Notes under the pieces: model-generated
Database searches by the model: none
The model's input: the letters and a program-made list of their open reading frames with translations, nothing else
What the model was told of the DNA's origin: nothing
Assembly (NCBI RefSeq): GCF_003815715.1
Contig: NZ_CP033922.1
Location: 3,706,001 to 3,770,000 of the forward strand
Reading direction: 5' to 3'
DNA from: Chryseobacterium sp. G0162
GTDB taxonomy: Bacteria > Bacteroidota > Bacteroidia > Flavobacteriales > Weeksellaceae
Length of the DNA stretch: 64,000 bases
Shown here: positions 8,950 to 16,867 of the stretch, one piece after another
Layout: each line of letters begins with the position of its first letter
Numbering within the stretch: position 1 is the first letter of the stretch
Translations under genes and position numbers: made by a program

Positions 8950-9672
8950 TTATTTCAAAAGTTTCATGAGTTCTGCATTTTTATTGGCTTTAGCCATCTG
9001 TAGGGCTGTTTTTCCAGAAACGGTACCATTATCGGTCTCAAAAGTAATTCTTGATTTTTTATCAGCTCCCTGAGATAAAAGATATTTTGCAATTTCAGTG
9101 TCGTTCTTTTCTACAGCAAGCAATAAAGCGTTATACCCATCATAATTGAAGAAATCCATTAGGAAATTCTTTCCTTTTAACGGAAGTTTCTTGATGAATT
9201 CCAGATCCTTGCTTTTTACGGCCAGCAATAAAAATTTTCCCATATCTTCATTATTGGTGATCTGTGGCTGGTGATTCATGTATAGCTCCTTTGCAATTCC
9301 AAAATTTTCATAGAATATCGCAGTATACAATGCATTTTTAGCATAGGCTCCTTTTTTGATAAGGTAGAAAGTAATTTCCGGACTTCCATATTCAATAGCG
9401 CCATCTACCAATTTCTTGTTGGCAGTGATGTTGGCTCCTTTATTGACCATATATTCCACCATTGGAAAGTTTTTTTTCCAGATGGCTGCCAATACTGGTG
9501 CTGTTTCACCAGGAAGCATGGCTTTAATAGGATATCCCTGGTCAATGATTTTTTTTACCAATGGAAAATTATTCTCACGGATGGCATCATAGAAGGCATC
9601 AATCTGCTGTTTGTTTTGGGCACTTAATAATGAAGACAGACATATAAGAACGGATATTCCAAATTTTTTCAT
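8950..9672 (-). CDS. Secreted ankyrin-repeat protein
   Basis: A 240-residue protein with a signal peptide (MKKFGISVLICLSSLLSAQ) and about five ankyrin repeats. Recognisable ones are NNFPLVKKIIDQGYPI, KNFPMVEYMVNKGANIT, EFIKKLPLKGK, YNALLLAVEKNDTEIAKYLLSQGADK and GKTALQMAKANKNAELMKLLK. Ankyrin repeats form protein-binding solenoids. Export to the periplasm suggests an envelope partner, unknown. Its stop codon is the in-frame barrier before the next small gene, which lies 27 bases downstream, so the two are probably co-transcribed. Confidence 0.85.
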   Translation of the reverse strand: MKKFGISVLICLSSLLSAQNKQQIDAFYDAIRENNFPLVKKIIDQGYPIKAMLPGETAPVLAAIWKKNFPMVEYMVNKGANITANKKLVDGAIEYGSPEITFYLIKKGAYAKNALYTAIFYENFGIAKELYMNHQPQITNNEDMGKFLLLAVKSKDLEFIKKLPLKGKNFLMDFFNYDGYNALLLAVEKNDTEIAKYLLSQGADKKSRITFETDNGTVSGKTALQMAKANKNAELMKLLK

Positions 9673-9798
9673 TCCAGATATAAATTTAATAGGCTGTAAA
9701 AGTAATTAATTTAAGGGATTGAAGAAAACAGTAGGAACAAGTAAACCTATGATGGAGACTAGCTCATCACAGGTTTAATCTTAAAATGGATTACCTTA

Positions 9799-10152
9799 TT
9801 AAAGGATTTCCACTTCTTCCGGAACCATAAACAGAATGATACAGCCATTTTCTGATTGTACAGCGTGTTTGAAGTTGGGTGGAGTATACAAATAATCTCC
9901 CTTTTTCAGGTTGCCGCCCGCAATAAGAGCATCTCCTTCCAGAATGAAAAGTTCTTCACCGGCTGGATGATTGTGATAAGGATAACTTGCTCCGGGTTCA
10001 AATTTTAAAAGGATAGTGGTAGAACGGTTTTGTGCAGGATCAAATTTCAAGGATTTTACAAAAATACCTTCGTAATGAATTCCTTTTTCAATTAAAGGCT
10101 GCCATTCTTTTTGTTCGGTTTTTACAATGTAATCATTGATGTTAGTACTCAT
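9799..10152 (-). CDS. Cupin-domain protein (ChrR-like)
   Basis: A 117-residue single-domain cupin. The metal-binding motif is complete: YPYHNHPAGEELFILEG gives His60, His62 and Glu66, and PPNFKHAV gives His96. A divalent metal centre (Zn, Mn or Fe) is expected. The sequence resembles the cupin half of ChrR-type anti-sigma factors and acetylacetone-dioxygenase-like proteins, without the anti-sigma part. It lies 19 bases downstream of a DoxX gene on the same strand, forming a two-gene unit downstream of an AraC regulator. Confidence 0.85.
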   Translation of the reverse strand: MSTNINDYIVKTEQKEWQPLIEKGIHYEGIFVKSLKFDPAQNRSTTILLKFEPGASYPYHNHPAGEELFILEGDALIAGGNLKKGDYLYTPPNFKHAVQSENGCIILFMVPEEVEIL

Positions 10153-10171
10153 GATAGTATATTTAAAATTA

Positions 10172-10591
10172 TTATTGATGTAAAAGCTGATCTAAAGACC
10201 ATTGATAACAGGGAAAACTGCTCAGTAAAAACGCTCCTGCACTGAATACAAAAACAGAATAATCCAAAGCTTCCTTACTTCCAAAAGAAATGCTCATTGC
10301 TATGGCAAAAACAAAGGTTAATACAGATGCAGACAAAGCTGCTTTACGAATCTGATATCCTGTAAGAATTAAAATACCAATAATTAATTCTGTCGCAGTA
10401 GATACCAGAGCAAGGGTTGGCGACCATGACGAAGGGAAAAATGAATTGACTTCAGCGGTATAATTCACGAAATTTCTCCAACCCGAAGATTGTGCTCCCC
10501 AAAAGTTCAGCCGGCTAGCAACAGCAGATAAAAATCCGGCTGCCAATGCCATTCTTAATAAAAAAACTGCGATGTCCTGTCTTGTTTTCAT
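10172..10591 (-). CDS. DoxX-family membrane protein
   Basis: A 139-residue integral membrane protein with four helices (about residues 8-25, 58-78, 82-104, 110-128) and the DoxX-type start ALLRMALAAGFLSAVASRL-like pattern, here FLLRMALAAGFLSAVASRL. DoxX proteins are small quinone- or redox-associated membrane proteins with varied roles. The gene is followed by the cupin gene after 19 bases, and the AraC-type regulator gene lies 312 bases upstream on the same strand. Confidence 0.85.
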   Translation of the reverse strand: MKTRQDIAVFLLRMALAAGFLSAVASRLNFWGAQSSGWRNFVNYTAEVNSFFPSSWSPTLALVSTATELIIGILILTGYQIRKAALSASVLTFVFAIAMSISFGSKEALDYSVFVFSAGAFLLSSFPCYQWSLDQLLHQ

Positions 10592-10903
10592 AGGAAAGAT
10601 TTTTAGGTCTTAATGACAGGTACAAAGTTCAGTGAAAGGCTTCGTCTAAAGAATAGACAATTCCGGGAAAAGCATAGAATATTTGGAGAATTTCGGGGTT
10701 CAAGTAATACATTATATTTGGATCAGTTCCGAAATTTGGGAGAACAATATTGTATGTATTTGGTTGATTTTTAATGAAAACGGAAAGTGTTAAGAAACTT
10801 ATGTTAGATTTTAAGGAGGCAAAGATGGAATCAACAGAGTTAATTGTACGAATATTAAATTCTTTATATTCATAAAATAAAATTGCTTTTACAGGCTCCA
10901 AAT
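10592..10903. other. Spacer with a weak TTG-start frame
   Basis: 312 bases between the AraC-type gene and doxX, both on the minus strand. A minus-strand frame of 90 codons (10901-10629) begins with TTG two bases after the araC stop and has no recognisable family, signal or hydrophobic pattern. I consider it noncoding. This spacer is the expected place for the doxX-cupin promoter and perhaps the regulator's operator, but no clear box is visible. Confidence 0.35.
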
Positions 10904-11692
10904 CTAATCTTTCACTGACTTTTGATAATCTTTGGGAGAAAGAGAAGCATGTTTTTTAAAGAAATTAGAAAAGTAAAAAGGGTCATTGAAGCCAAGCTGA
11001 TAGGCGATTTCCTTAACACTCAGTTTTTCATAAAGTAATAATCTTTTCGCCTCGGAAATGGTAAGACTATAGATCACGTTTTGAGCCGTTTTATTGGTGT
11101 GAAGTTTAGAGACTTCATTCAGTTTAGCTTCAGTGGTTGTAAGGGCCTCAGCATGATAAGAGACAGGATGATTATTTGAAAAATTATTACGGACATTCTC
11201 TAGAAACTTTAGAAACAAAGCATCTGGTTTCCATATTTCATCACCGTTGGCAATTTTACTGCGATTGATCTCTACTAAAAGTAACTCTACCAAAGAATGT
11301 GTTGAAATCAGATACTGATAAGGTTTTTCCTGAATTTCCTTTTCAATTAGGTTGAGAGTGTCTGTAAAAAATGCTGGGTGCTGAACGGTAATCATTTCGT
11401 TCATTCCAAAATGGCAGAATAATCCGTTATGAAAAATCAATTCGATATCACTGTCACTTTTACAGAAAAAATCCAGGGTAAACTCAAGAGTGGTAATTTC
11501 ACCTTCCACAGAAATTAGCTGATGAAACTGTCCGGAAGTAATGGTAATTGTTTGACCACTTTTCAGCATAAAAACATTTTCGTCAATCAGAATTTCAGCA
11601 GTTCCTTTGTTGCACCAGAACAAAGTATATTTGATGACCCTTCTTGGTTCCGGATGTCCTGCCTGATGAGAATATTTTTTTATTTCAATCAT
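10904..11692 (-). CDS. AraC-family transcriptional regulator
   Basis: A 262-residue regulator. The N-terminal ~130 residues form a cupin-like sensor domain (HPEPRRVIKYTLFWCNKGTAEILID, FMLKSGQTITITSGQFHQL). The C-terminal third is the double helix-turn-helix: TEAKLNEVSKLHTNKTAQNV for the first HTH and SVKEIAYQLGFNDPFYFSNFFKK...SPKDYQ for the second, which is the classic AraC signature. Ligand unknown. It is the first gene before doxX and the cupin gene and is divergent from a thioredoxin gene, either of which could be its target. Confidence 0.92.
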   Translation of the reverse strand: MIEIKKYSHQAGHPEPRRVIKYTLFWCNKGTAEILIDENVFMLKSGQTITITSGQFHQLISVEGEITTLEFTLDFFCKSDSDIELIFHNGLFCHFGMNEMITVQHPAFFTDTLNLIEKEIQEKPYQYLISTHSLVELLLVEINRSKIANGDEIWKPDALFLKFLENVRNNFSNNHPVSYHAEALTTTEAKLNEVSKLHTNKTAQNVIYSLTISEAKRLLLYEKLSVKEIAYQLGFNDPFYFSNFFKKHASLSPKDYQKSVKD

Positions 11693-11816
11693 TTTTTATA
11701 TTCATTGAAACGAAATTACAAAAAATGACACTGTAAAATAAAGATTTTATGCGATGAATTTCAGTAGATCAACAAAAGAAAAATACCTACATTCGTATGG
11801 CATAAAATAAAATTCA

Positions 11817-12329
11817 ATGAAATATTCAAAGATTATTGTCATCGTTGCGCTATTGCTGTTTCAGCTGGGTGCAGCACAGGAAAAAGCAGATGTTGTATTA
11901 AAGAAAGCATCTACTGAAGCGAAAGCGGGTAAGAAAAATGTTTTATTAGTATTTCATGCTTCGTGGTGCAAATGGTGTAAAATGATGGAAAAAAATATGA
12001 ATCTTCCAGAAACGCAACCTATTTTCGGTAGCAGATTTATCACAGCTTATGTAGATGTTCAGGAAAGAGGAGAGAAAAAATCTCTTGAAAATCCTGGCGG
12101 GCAGGAATTGATGAATAAATACAAAGGAGAAAATGCAGGACTTCCGTTTTGGCTGATTTTAAATCCGGAAGGAAAAGTGCTGGCAGATTCATTTAATGCC
12201 AAAGGAGAAAACTTGGGATCACCTTCCACTCCAGAAGAAGTGGCCACTTTTATCGCGAAGCTTGAGAAAGCTTCAAAACTGAAGAAGGAAGAGATTTCGA
12301 TCATTGAAAAGGTATTTACCAAGAAGTAA
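11817..12329 (+). CDS. Periplasmic thioredoxin-family protein
   Basis: A 170-residue exported thioredoxin-fold protein (thioredoxin_7/DUF255-like branch). A signal peptide of about 20 residues (ALLLFQLGAAQ) precedes the redox motif HASWCKWCKMME with Cys51 and Cys54. The cis-proline region is AGLPFWLILNPEGK. Such proteins reduce or isomerise disulfides in the periplasm. The WCKWC motif differs from the acidic WCGPC motif and suggests specialised use. TACATTCG at about 11788 is one mismatch from TAnnTTTG. Divergent from the AraC gene; ends at a strong terminator. Confidence 0.85.
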   Translation: MKYSKIIVIVALLLFQLGAAQEKADVVLKKASTEAKAGKKNVLLVFHASWCKWCKMMEKNMNLPETQPIFGSRFITAYVDVQERGEKKSLENPGGQELMNKYKGENAGLPFWLILNPEGKVLADSFNAKGENLGSPSTPEEVATFIAKLEKASKLKKEEISIIEKVFTKK

Positions 12330-12356
12330 AAATTTCTGATTCACAGATCAAAATAA

Positions 12357-12390
12357 AAATCGCCTCAAATACTGTTATTTGAGGCGATTT
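12357..12390. terminator. Bidirectional terminator
   Basis: A perfect 15-bp inverted repeat (AAATCGCCTCAAATA at 12357-12371 and its complement at 12376-12390) with a 4-base loop CTGT, followed by T residues and preceded by A residues. It would terminate the thioredoxin gene and the minus-strand transcript from the downstream cluster. Confidence 0.92.
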
Positions 12391-12480
12391 TTTATCTATT
12401 AAAACTTATTTTATAATGATCTTAAAAGTAAAATCATTATTCTTTTTCTTTGCATTGTAAGCCAATTTCTTCTTTATATT

Positions 12481-12876
12481 TTATTTTCCAAAATAAATCT
12501 GGTCCTGCTTCTGCTGCTCATTATAAATAATCTGGAAGCTTACCGGCATATACTGATAAAGAAGTTTCCAATGGGCAATCTTAGCGTGTTTTTTAAAGCT
12601 TTCAAAAGATCTTACGAAGATATTTTCAATCATCGTTCTTACATAGGAATTTCCATTTCTGTAAAGTCCGTCCATCAGTTTGATGTGATGGGCAATAATG
12701 TTGATCTTTGATTCCTGCAGCAGACCTTTCAGATAATTGACCGTCATTTGCATAATTCCTGCAAAGTTATCCTGTACAGACAACTGTATGATTTCATTGC
12801 GAAGTCGCGGATAGAAAAATTTTAAGTATTCAACAGCTATTTTTTGATTAATAGTTTGCATTTGTACTTTCATCAT
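12481..12876 (-). CDS. Small helical protein, DUF7674-like (copy B)
   Basis: About 131 residues, predicted almost entirely helical, without signal peptide or membrane span. The stretch TMIENIFVRSFESFKKHA matches NAIENTFIYSLDNFTAF of the protein at 13142, and both have a preceding helix with an LMDGLYRNG or KIDKMYMDG turn, so the two are paralogues. I associate them with DUF7674, from memory and with modest confidence. The frame opens with GTG at 12897, but ATG at 12876 or 12873 is preferred. It follows a 43-residue membrane protein by 51 bases, repeating the gene order seen upstream. Confidence 0.65.
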   Translation of the reverse strand: MMKVQMQTINQKIAVEYLKFFYPRLRNEIIQLSVQDNFAGIMQMTVNYLKGLLQESKINIIAHHIKLMDGLYRNGNSYVRTMIENIFVRSFESFKKHAKIAHWKLLYQYMPVSFQIIYNEQQKQDQIYFGK

Positions 12877-12927
12877 AATTAAGAATTTTTCAAACACTTT
12901 TTATTGCAGCGAAATGTATACCAAAAT

Positions 12928-13059
12928 TTAAAGACATGCAGCAAAAATAAATACACCTACAATCACAGCTATGTGAGTGAGTAATATCTCTGAATTGTGT
13001 CTGTTAGTCGTGGTTTTCCATGTTTTCCAATCGGAAATTCTTCTGATTTTATTTTTCAT
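12928..13059 (-). CDS. 43-residue single-span membrane protein
   Basis: A very short frame: ATG at 13059, TAA at 12930-12928. The protein has a strongly basic N-terminal half (MKNKIRRISDWKTWKTTTNR) and one C-terminal membrane helix (LLTHIAVIVGVFIFAACL), predicting an N-inside topology with the tail just reaching the outside. It lies between two paralogous small helical proteins on the same strand and mirrors the 54-residue membrane protein at 13510. The positional duplication is the best evidence that it is real. No family recognised. Confidence 0.55.
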   Translation of the reverse strand: MKNKIRRISDWKTWKTTTNRHNSEILLTHIAVIVGVFIFAACL

Positions 13060-13141
13060 AATCTATTGATTGTGAGTTATTTTTATTTTTGTTTAATTTA
13101 AACACTTTGTAATGAAACAGTCTAAAAATGTAATAAAAGCT

Positions 13142-13498
13142 TTATATACCATGACTGTAAATTTGTCTTGAATAGCTGTTTTTCAGGTCCGAAGAAATGT
13201 GACTGAAGATCATTTGTCTGTATTCTTTGCTGCAAAACGCTGTAAAATTGTCCAGAGAGTAGATAAAAGTGTTCTCAATGGCATTTTTTAAGAGGATATC
13301 TCCATCCATGTACATTTTGTCAATCTTTTGTAAACTTTTGAACAACAAATTACTGTCATTCTGGCGGATCATATTTTTGATACGTTCCGTGAAAGTCCGG
13401 ATCACACTGTATGAATTGGGACTTTTGGTTTCATTTAATCCAGTTTCAAAGTCAGGAAACAGTTCATTGATTTCCTGTACAGCTTGTAAATAGTTCAT
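13142..13498 (-). CDS. Small helical protein, DUF7674-like (copy A)
   Basis: A 118-residue, mostly helical cytoplasmic protein starting MNYLQAVQEINELFPDFETG. The central part (RTFTERIKNMIRQNDSNLLF) and AIENTFIYSLDNFTAF align with the protein encoded at 12481. The longer frame to 13603 would overlap the preceding membrane-protein gene, so the ATG at 13498 is chosen, 11 bases after that gene's stop. Function unknown. DUF7674 assignment is from memory. Likely translated together with the 54-residue membrane protein. Confidence 0.65.
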   Translation of the reverse strand: MNYLQAVQEINELFPDFETGLNETKSPNSYSVIRTFTERIKNMIRQNDSNLLFKSLQKIDKMYMDGDILLKNAIENTFIYSLDNFTAFCSKEYRQMIFSHISSDLKNSYSRQIYSHGI

Positions 13499-13509
13499 AG
13501 TATATAGTG

Positions 13510-13674
13510 TTAAATATGGTTTTGTTCCAATAGTTTGATGAAAGCTCCAAACATGAAAATGATTAAAAACGCAATAAACAGAAGATGATAAGGCTTCAGC
13601 CATTTAGGCGTTTGCGGTCCTCTGCTTTTTAATCTTCTTAGTTTGTCTATTCTGTTCAATGTTTTCAAGTCCAT
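13510..13674 (-). CDS. 54-residue single-span membrane protein
   Basis: ATG at 13674, stop TAA at 13512-13510. The first 30 residues are highly basic and polar (DLKTLNRIDKLRRLKSRG, then PKWLKPYH), followed by one membrane helix (LLFIAFLIIFMFGAFIKLL) and a short tail. It is the first gene of a four-gene minus-strand cluster: this protein, small helical protein A, 43-residue membrane protein, small helical protein B. No family recognised. A basic N-terminus with a single helix resembles regulatory micro-proteins or type I toxin-like peptides, which is only a resemblance. Confidence 0.6.
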   Translation of the reverse strand: MDLKTLNRIDKLRRLKSRGPQTPKWLKPYHLLFIAFLIIFMFGAFIKLLEQNHI

Positions 13675-14287
13675 TTTTGTATGTTTTGAGAATCATGATG
13701 CCAATGGTATACCTTTGAAAATGGATTACGTTTAATGTATTGATATTTAGCTACTTGTATGTTTTATACTGATGGTTTTAATTGAGAAAAGCATTTCAAA
13801 ATGATAAGGATTTTATCAAATTGAAAGAAACAGGAATCTTTTAACAGCATTAACTGTTTTTGAGATCAACCACAAAAGTCACAAAAGAATTATAACACTT
13901 AAGTTATTTTTAAATGGCAAGCTTGATGTATAAAAAGTACACATAAGTTTTGAACATCTACGATTTTCATCTTTTGAATTTATCTTTTAAATTTCCAATG
14001 TAAACTAAATTGGAGCTTTTGTACTTGTCATTCTGACGAAGGAAGAATCTCAATAATAACTAGAGCAAAGAGATTCTTTATTACACTTCTGAACTACGTT
14101 TGCAAACCTTCAGTGTGTATTCAGAATGACAAGTACTAACCTATTAAAGTATCATTAAAGTTTAATCGTAAGGAGATTTCTCAAGCGAACTAAAGTGTTT
14201 AAAAATAAAAACTTTTCTGTCGTTTGTGGTTTAAAAGTTCAGTACAATCAAACCTGTTTTTAAGTTTCAGGAAAAGAATAGAATGAA
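13675..14287. other. Noncoding spacer with a palindromic repeat
   Basis: About 610 bases between two divergent genes. No protein-like frame was seen. It contains a member of the GTCATTCTGA repeat family (14021-14136, listed separately). The remainder is AT-rich and holds the start region of the minus-strand micro-protein cluster. TACCATTG near 13703-13710 on the minus strand is one mismatch from TAnnTTTG. Confidence 0.45.
14021..14136. repeat. Dispersed inverted repeat, copy 1
   Basis: Perfect 16-bp terminal inverted repeats, GTACTTGTCATTCTGA at 14021-14036 and its complement at 14121-14136, enclose about 84 bases. Inside, GAAGAATCTC and GAGATTCTTT add a second complementary pair. Related copies lie at 16435-16518 and 28744-28816, both sharing the ATTCTGA ends and the AGATTCTTCCTTCGTCAGAATGAC-type segment. 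All three are intergenic. No coding capacity. Confidence 0.8.
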
Positions 14288-14295
14288 TATCTTTG
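14288..14295 (+). promoter_or_regulatory. Bacteroidetes -7 promoter box
   Basis: TATCTTTG, a perfect TAnnTTTG match, lies 19 bases before the ATG of the nucleoid-associated protein gene. A clear TTTG -33 element is not obvious. Confidence 0.65.
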
Positions 14296-14314
14296 CAGTC
14301 CAAATATTCAGAAG

Positions 14315-15328
14315 ATGTTTTCAAAAATAATAGTACACAGAGTCGGAAATAAGATCAATGGAGATTCTCTAACGCTTTCCCAGGAGGAATTGAAGCTGGA
14401 GGAAGGAATGGCAGAGATGCTTGAGGATTACTTTTTAGGATCATTCAAATCGGAAGAAACTTTTCATTTTTATAGTGATACGTATCTGGTGAATAACCCG
14501 GTTTACAGTGCGGTATCTGAAATTTTTGAGGATAAATCCAAATTTATCTGGGAATCTGAAAATATTGCCAAACACCTTTTCGAAGCGGCTGAAAATCCTA
14601 GAGTTCAGAGTGGAGAATTATTTATCGTTCTTTTCGAAGATGAAAGTGACCGTCCTGACAGAGTCGATAAGATTGGAATTTTTAAAACCGAGAAGAGAGA
14701 ATCTTTCCTTAAAATTAATCCTGCCGAAGAAACATTTGATATTGAAAAAGATCAGGGTATTGGGTTATCTAAGATTGATAAAGCAGCTCTGATATACAAT
14801 AACGATAAAGATACAGGATATGTACTTTCCGTGGTTGACAACAACAAAAACGGAGATATGTATTACTGGTTTGAAGATTTCCTAAAAGTAAAGCAGCGTG
14901 ATGATGAGTATTTCCACACTCAGGAAGCATTGATGGTTTACAAAGATTATATCACCAAACAGCTTCCACAGGAATTTGAGGTTTCTAAAGCAGACCAGGC
15001 AGACTTTCTGAACAAATCGATCAACTTCTTTAAAGAAAAAGAAGAGTTTAAATTGGATGAATTCGCCAGTGAAGTATTGGGAGACGAGCATGTGATCGAG
15101 AGTTTTGTTAACTTTAAAACTGATTACGAACAAGACATGCAGGTGAATATTGCTGAAGAATTCCCGATCAGTGAAGCGGCGGTTAAGAAAACCCAAAGGC
15201 ACTTTAAAAGTATTATTAAACTTGATAAAAACTTCCATATATATATTCACGGTGACCGACAGAAAATCGAAACCGGAGAAGATGATAAAGGGAAGTATTA
15301 CAGATTGTATTTTGATAAAGAAGTATAA
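14315..15328 (+). CDS. Nucleoid-associated protein (NA37/YejK family)
   Basis: A 337-residue cytoplasmic protein of the nucleoid-associated NA37 (PF04245) family. It begins MFSKIIVHRVGNK, typical of the Bacteroidetes branch, and carries the family blocks SGELFIVLFEDE, VDKIGIFKTEKRESFLKI, ALIYNNDKDTGYVLSVVD and YYWFEDFLKVKQRDD. The family is linked to nucleoid binding in enterobacteria, and the precise role here is unproven. The gene has its own promoter box and is followed after 62 bases by a membrane-protein gene on the same strand. Confidence 0.85.
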   Translation: MFSKIIVHRVGNKINGDSLTLSQEELKLEEGMAEMLEDYFLGSFKSEETFHFYSDTYLVNNPVYSAVSEIFEDKSKFIWESENIAKHLFEAAENPRVQSGELFIVLFEDESDRPDRVDKIGIFKTEKRESFLKINPAEETFDIEKDQGIGLSKIDKAALIYNNDKDTGYVLSVVDNNKNGDMYYWFEDFLKVKQRDDEYFHTQEALMVYKDYITKQLPQEFEVSKADQADFLNKSINFFKEKEEFKLDEFASEVLGDEHVIESFVNFKTDYEQDMQVNIAEEFPISEAAVKKTQRHFKSIIKLDKNFHIYIHGDRQKIETGEDDKGKYYRLYFDKEV

Positions 15329-15390
15329 TATATATAAAGAAAGGCATTAAATAATATCATAACTTTATTGCTGATTGCAAAACAGTAGTT

Positions 15391-16353
15391 ATGAAATTTA
15401 TGCTCATTTTCTGGGGAGTTTTCCTCTTCTTTTTCTGCGTACCTTTTCCGATTTTCATTTATTTGATGAGTGAAGAGACCGCAACAGAACCGAGAAATTC
15501 ATTAGCTGTGAGCTATGGGTATCTCGGTTTTTCATTATTGATATGGGGATATATTCTTGTCTTCTTTATCAATAATCTTTTCATTAAAACCTTTAAACAG
15601 AAGAATGCCATTCATTCTATTCTGAGAAGCGGAATCCCAAGAGAGGCAAAAATCATCCGTTATCAGCTCATCAAATACTTTCCAAAAACCAATATGAATG
15701 CCATTCAGATTGTGCTTTCGTTTCCGAATCTTAGAAATACGGTGATTGAGCATGAGATGATGTTTCATGATTCCAAACCACAGGAAAAAAGATTCGATGT
15801 GGGAAACCATGTAAAAGTACTGCTGAATCCTGATGTCTCTCAGGAACCTTACTTTATTTTAAGTGATCAGAAAGTCGGTTTCAATGCGTCAGGAATGGTG
15901 CTAAGAATCGTATTTATAGTATTGTTAATCGCTTATGTGGTTGGATTGTATTCTTATTTCTATACGCAGGAATCTTTTGATTTTGGATGGAGATTTCTCA
16001 CCTTTATGCATCCGATTATTTTCAGTGGAGTGATGACTCTTATTTATGTATTGGTCTTTCAGCTGATCGTAGGGAAGTTTTTTCAGAATAATAAAGAAGA
16101 ACGAATCCTGTTTGCCGGAAGAAATGCGGAAGCGAATATTCTCAGCGTCAGTGAAACGGGGGTTAGTATTAATGACCAGCCGCAAATTATGTTTCAGGTG
16201 AGTTTTAAAGATTTCAGAGGAAACGAGCATATTGCAGTCTACAAAAAAATTGTAAGCCTTTTGAATCTTGCCTCTGTACCCAAAGCAGGTACCATTGAGA
16301 TTATGTATGATGAGAATGATCCAAAGAAGATTATGATTCCGAAGATATTTTAA
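15391..16353 (+). CDS. Membrane protein with two DUF3592-like soluble modules
   Basis: A 320-residue protein with a repeated architecture. Two membrane spans (about residues 4-26 and 44-64) lead to a soluble beta module (SGIPREAKIIRYQ ... KRFDVGNHVKVLLNPDVSQEPYF). Two more spans (about 170-190 and 205-228) lead to a second module (AGRNAEANILSVSETGVSINDQPQIMFQVSF ... PKAGTIEIMYDENDPKKI). The modules resemble DUF3592-type domains, in which a beta barrel sits on a helical hairpin, and the pairing suggests internal duplication. Function unknown. Confidence 0.65.
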   Translation: MKFMLIFWGVFLFFFCVPFPIFIYLMSEETATEPRNSLAVSYGYLGFSLLIWGYILVFFINNLFIKTFKQKNAIHSILRSGIPREAKIIRYQLIKYFPKTNMNAIQIVLSFPNLRNTVIEHEMMFHDSKPQEKRFDVGNHVKVLLNPDVSQEPYFILSDQKVGFNASGMVLRIVFIVLLIAYVVGLYSYFYTQESFDFGWRFLTFMHPIIFSGVMTLIYVLVFQLIVGKFFQNNKEERILFAGRNAEANILSVSETGVSINDQPQIMFQVSFKDFRGNEHIAVYKKIVSLLNLASVPKAGTIEIMYDENDPKKIMIPKIF

Positions 16354-16434
16354 AAGGTAGGAAGCTGGAAGTTATTTTCAGTTTGGTAATTATATACAAT
16401 TTTATACTGGTGCTGTTATTTTATTACTATGACT

Positions 16435-16518
16435 CTGTCATTCTGAATGAAACAACGTGAAATGAAGAATCTCTTTATTGTAACAGGTATTGAGATTCTT
16501 CCTTCGTCAGAATGACAG
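16435..16518. repeat. Dispersed inverted repeat, copy 2
   Basis: Terminal inverted repeats CTGTCATTCTGA at 16435-16446 and TCAGAATGACAG at 16507-16518 (12 bp, perfect). The internal AGATTCTTCCTTCGTC segment matches the complement of GACGAAGGAAGAATCT in copy 1. Confidence 0.8.
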
Positions 16519-16789
16519 TAGTGTTAAATTATATTAGTAACCTTAAGTTATTATTGTTATTATTGATCAATGGGGACAATTAATTCTACATTAAATAAAA
16601 AGATAAATGGTTATGTTTTATGACCTTCATGGCTTTCATCTTGCAATCTAGCTAAATCCGAAATATTGATTCCATTCTTTTGTTCCCTTGAAAATATGAG
16701 ATAATGTGCTAAAAACTTTGCGTTAAATTAAATTCCATAAATATCAGCAATACGATCACCCAGCTTTGAGACTGATTCATAAAAATTTG

Positions 16790-16832
16790 TTTAAAAAAAG
16801 AAAGAGCAAACCTGCATTTGCAGATTCACCCT
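16790..16832 (-). terminator. Terminator of the sdh operon
   Basis: Read on the minus strand, GTGAATCTGCA (16829-16819) pairs with TGCAGGTTTGC (16816-16806), allowing G-U pairs, and is followed by TCTTTCTTTTTTT. It lies about 35 bases after the sdhB stop. Confidence 0.6.
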
Positions 16833-16867
16833 CTCACATAGTATCATTTTTAGCGTTCTTCGTTTAT

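Larger units (their letters stand above)
16354..16867. other. Spacer with a palindromic repeat and the sdh terminator
   Basis: About 510 noncoding bases between convergent genes. It holds repeat copy 2 (16435-16518) and a terminator for the succinate dehydrogenase operon (about 16790-16832). Nothing else is recognised. Confidence 0.5.

Noticed and set aside
10629..10901. Minus-strand 90-codon frame between the AraC-type regulator and doxX
   Set aside because: Starts with TTG, lacks any domain or signal, and fills exactly the regulatory spacer; treated as noncoding.
14882..15250. Minus-strand frame of 122 codons within the nucleoid-associated protein gene
   Set aside because: Phe-rich antisense of a Lys/Glu-rich coding region; no family match.
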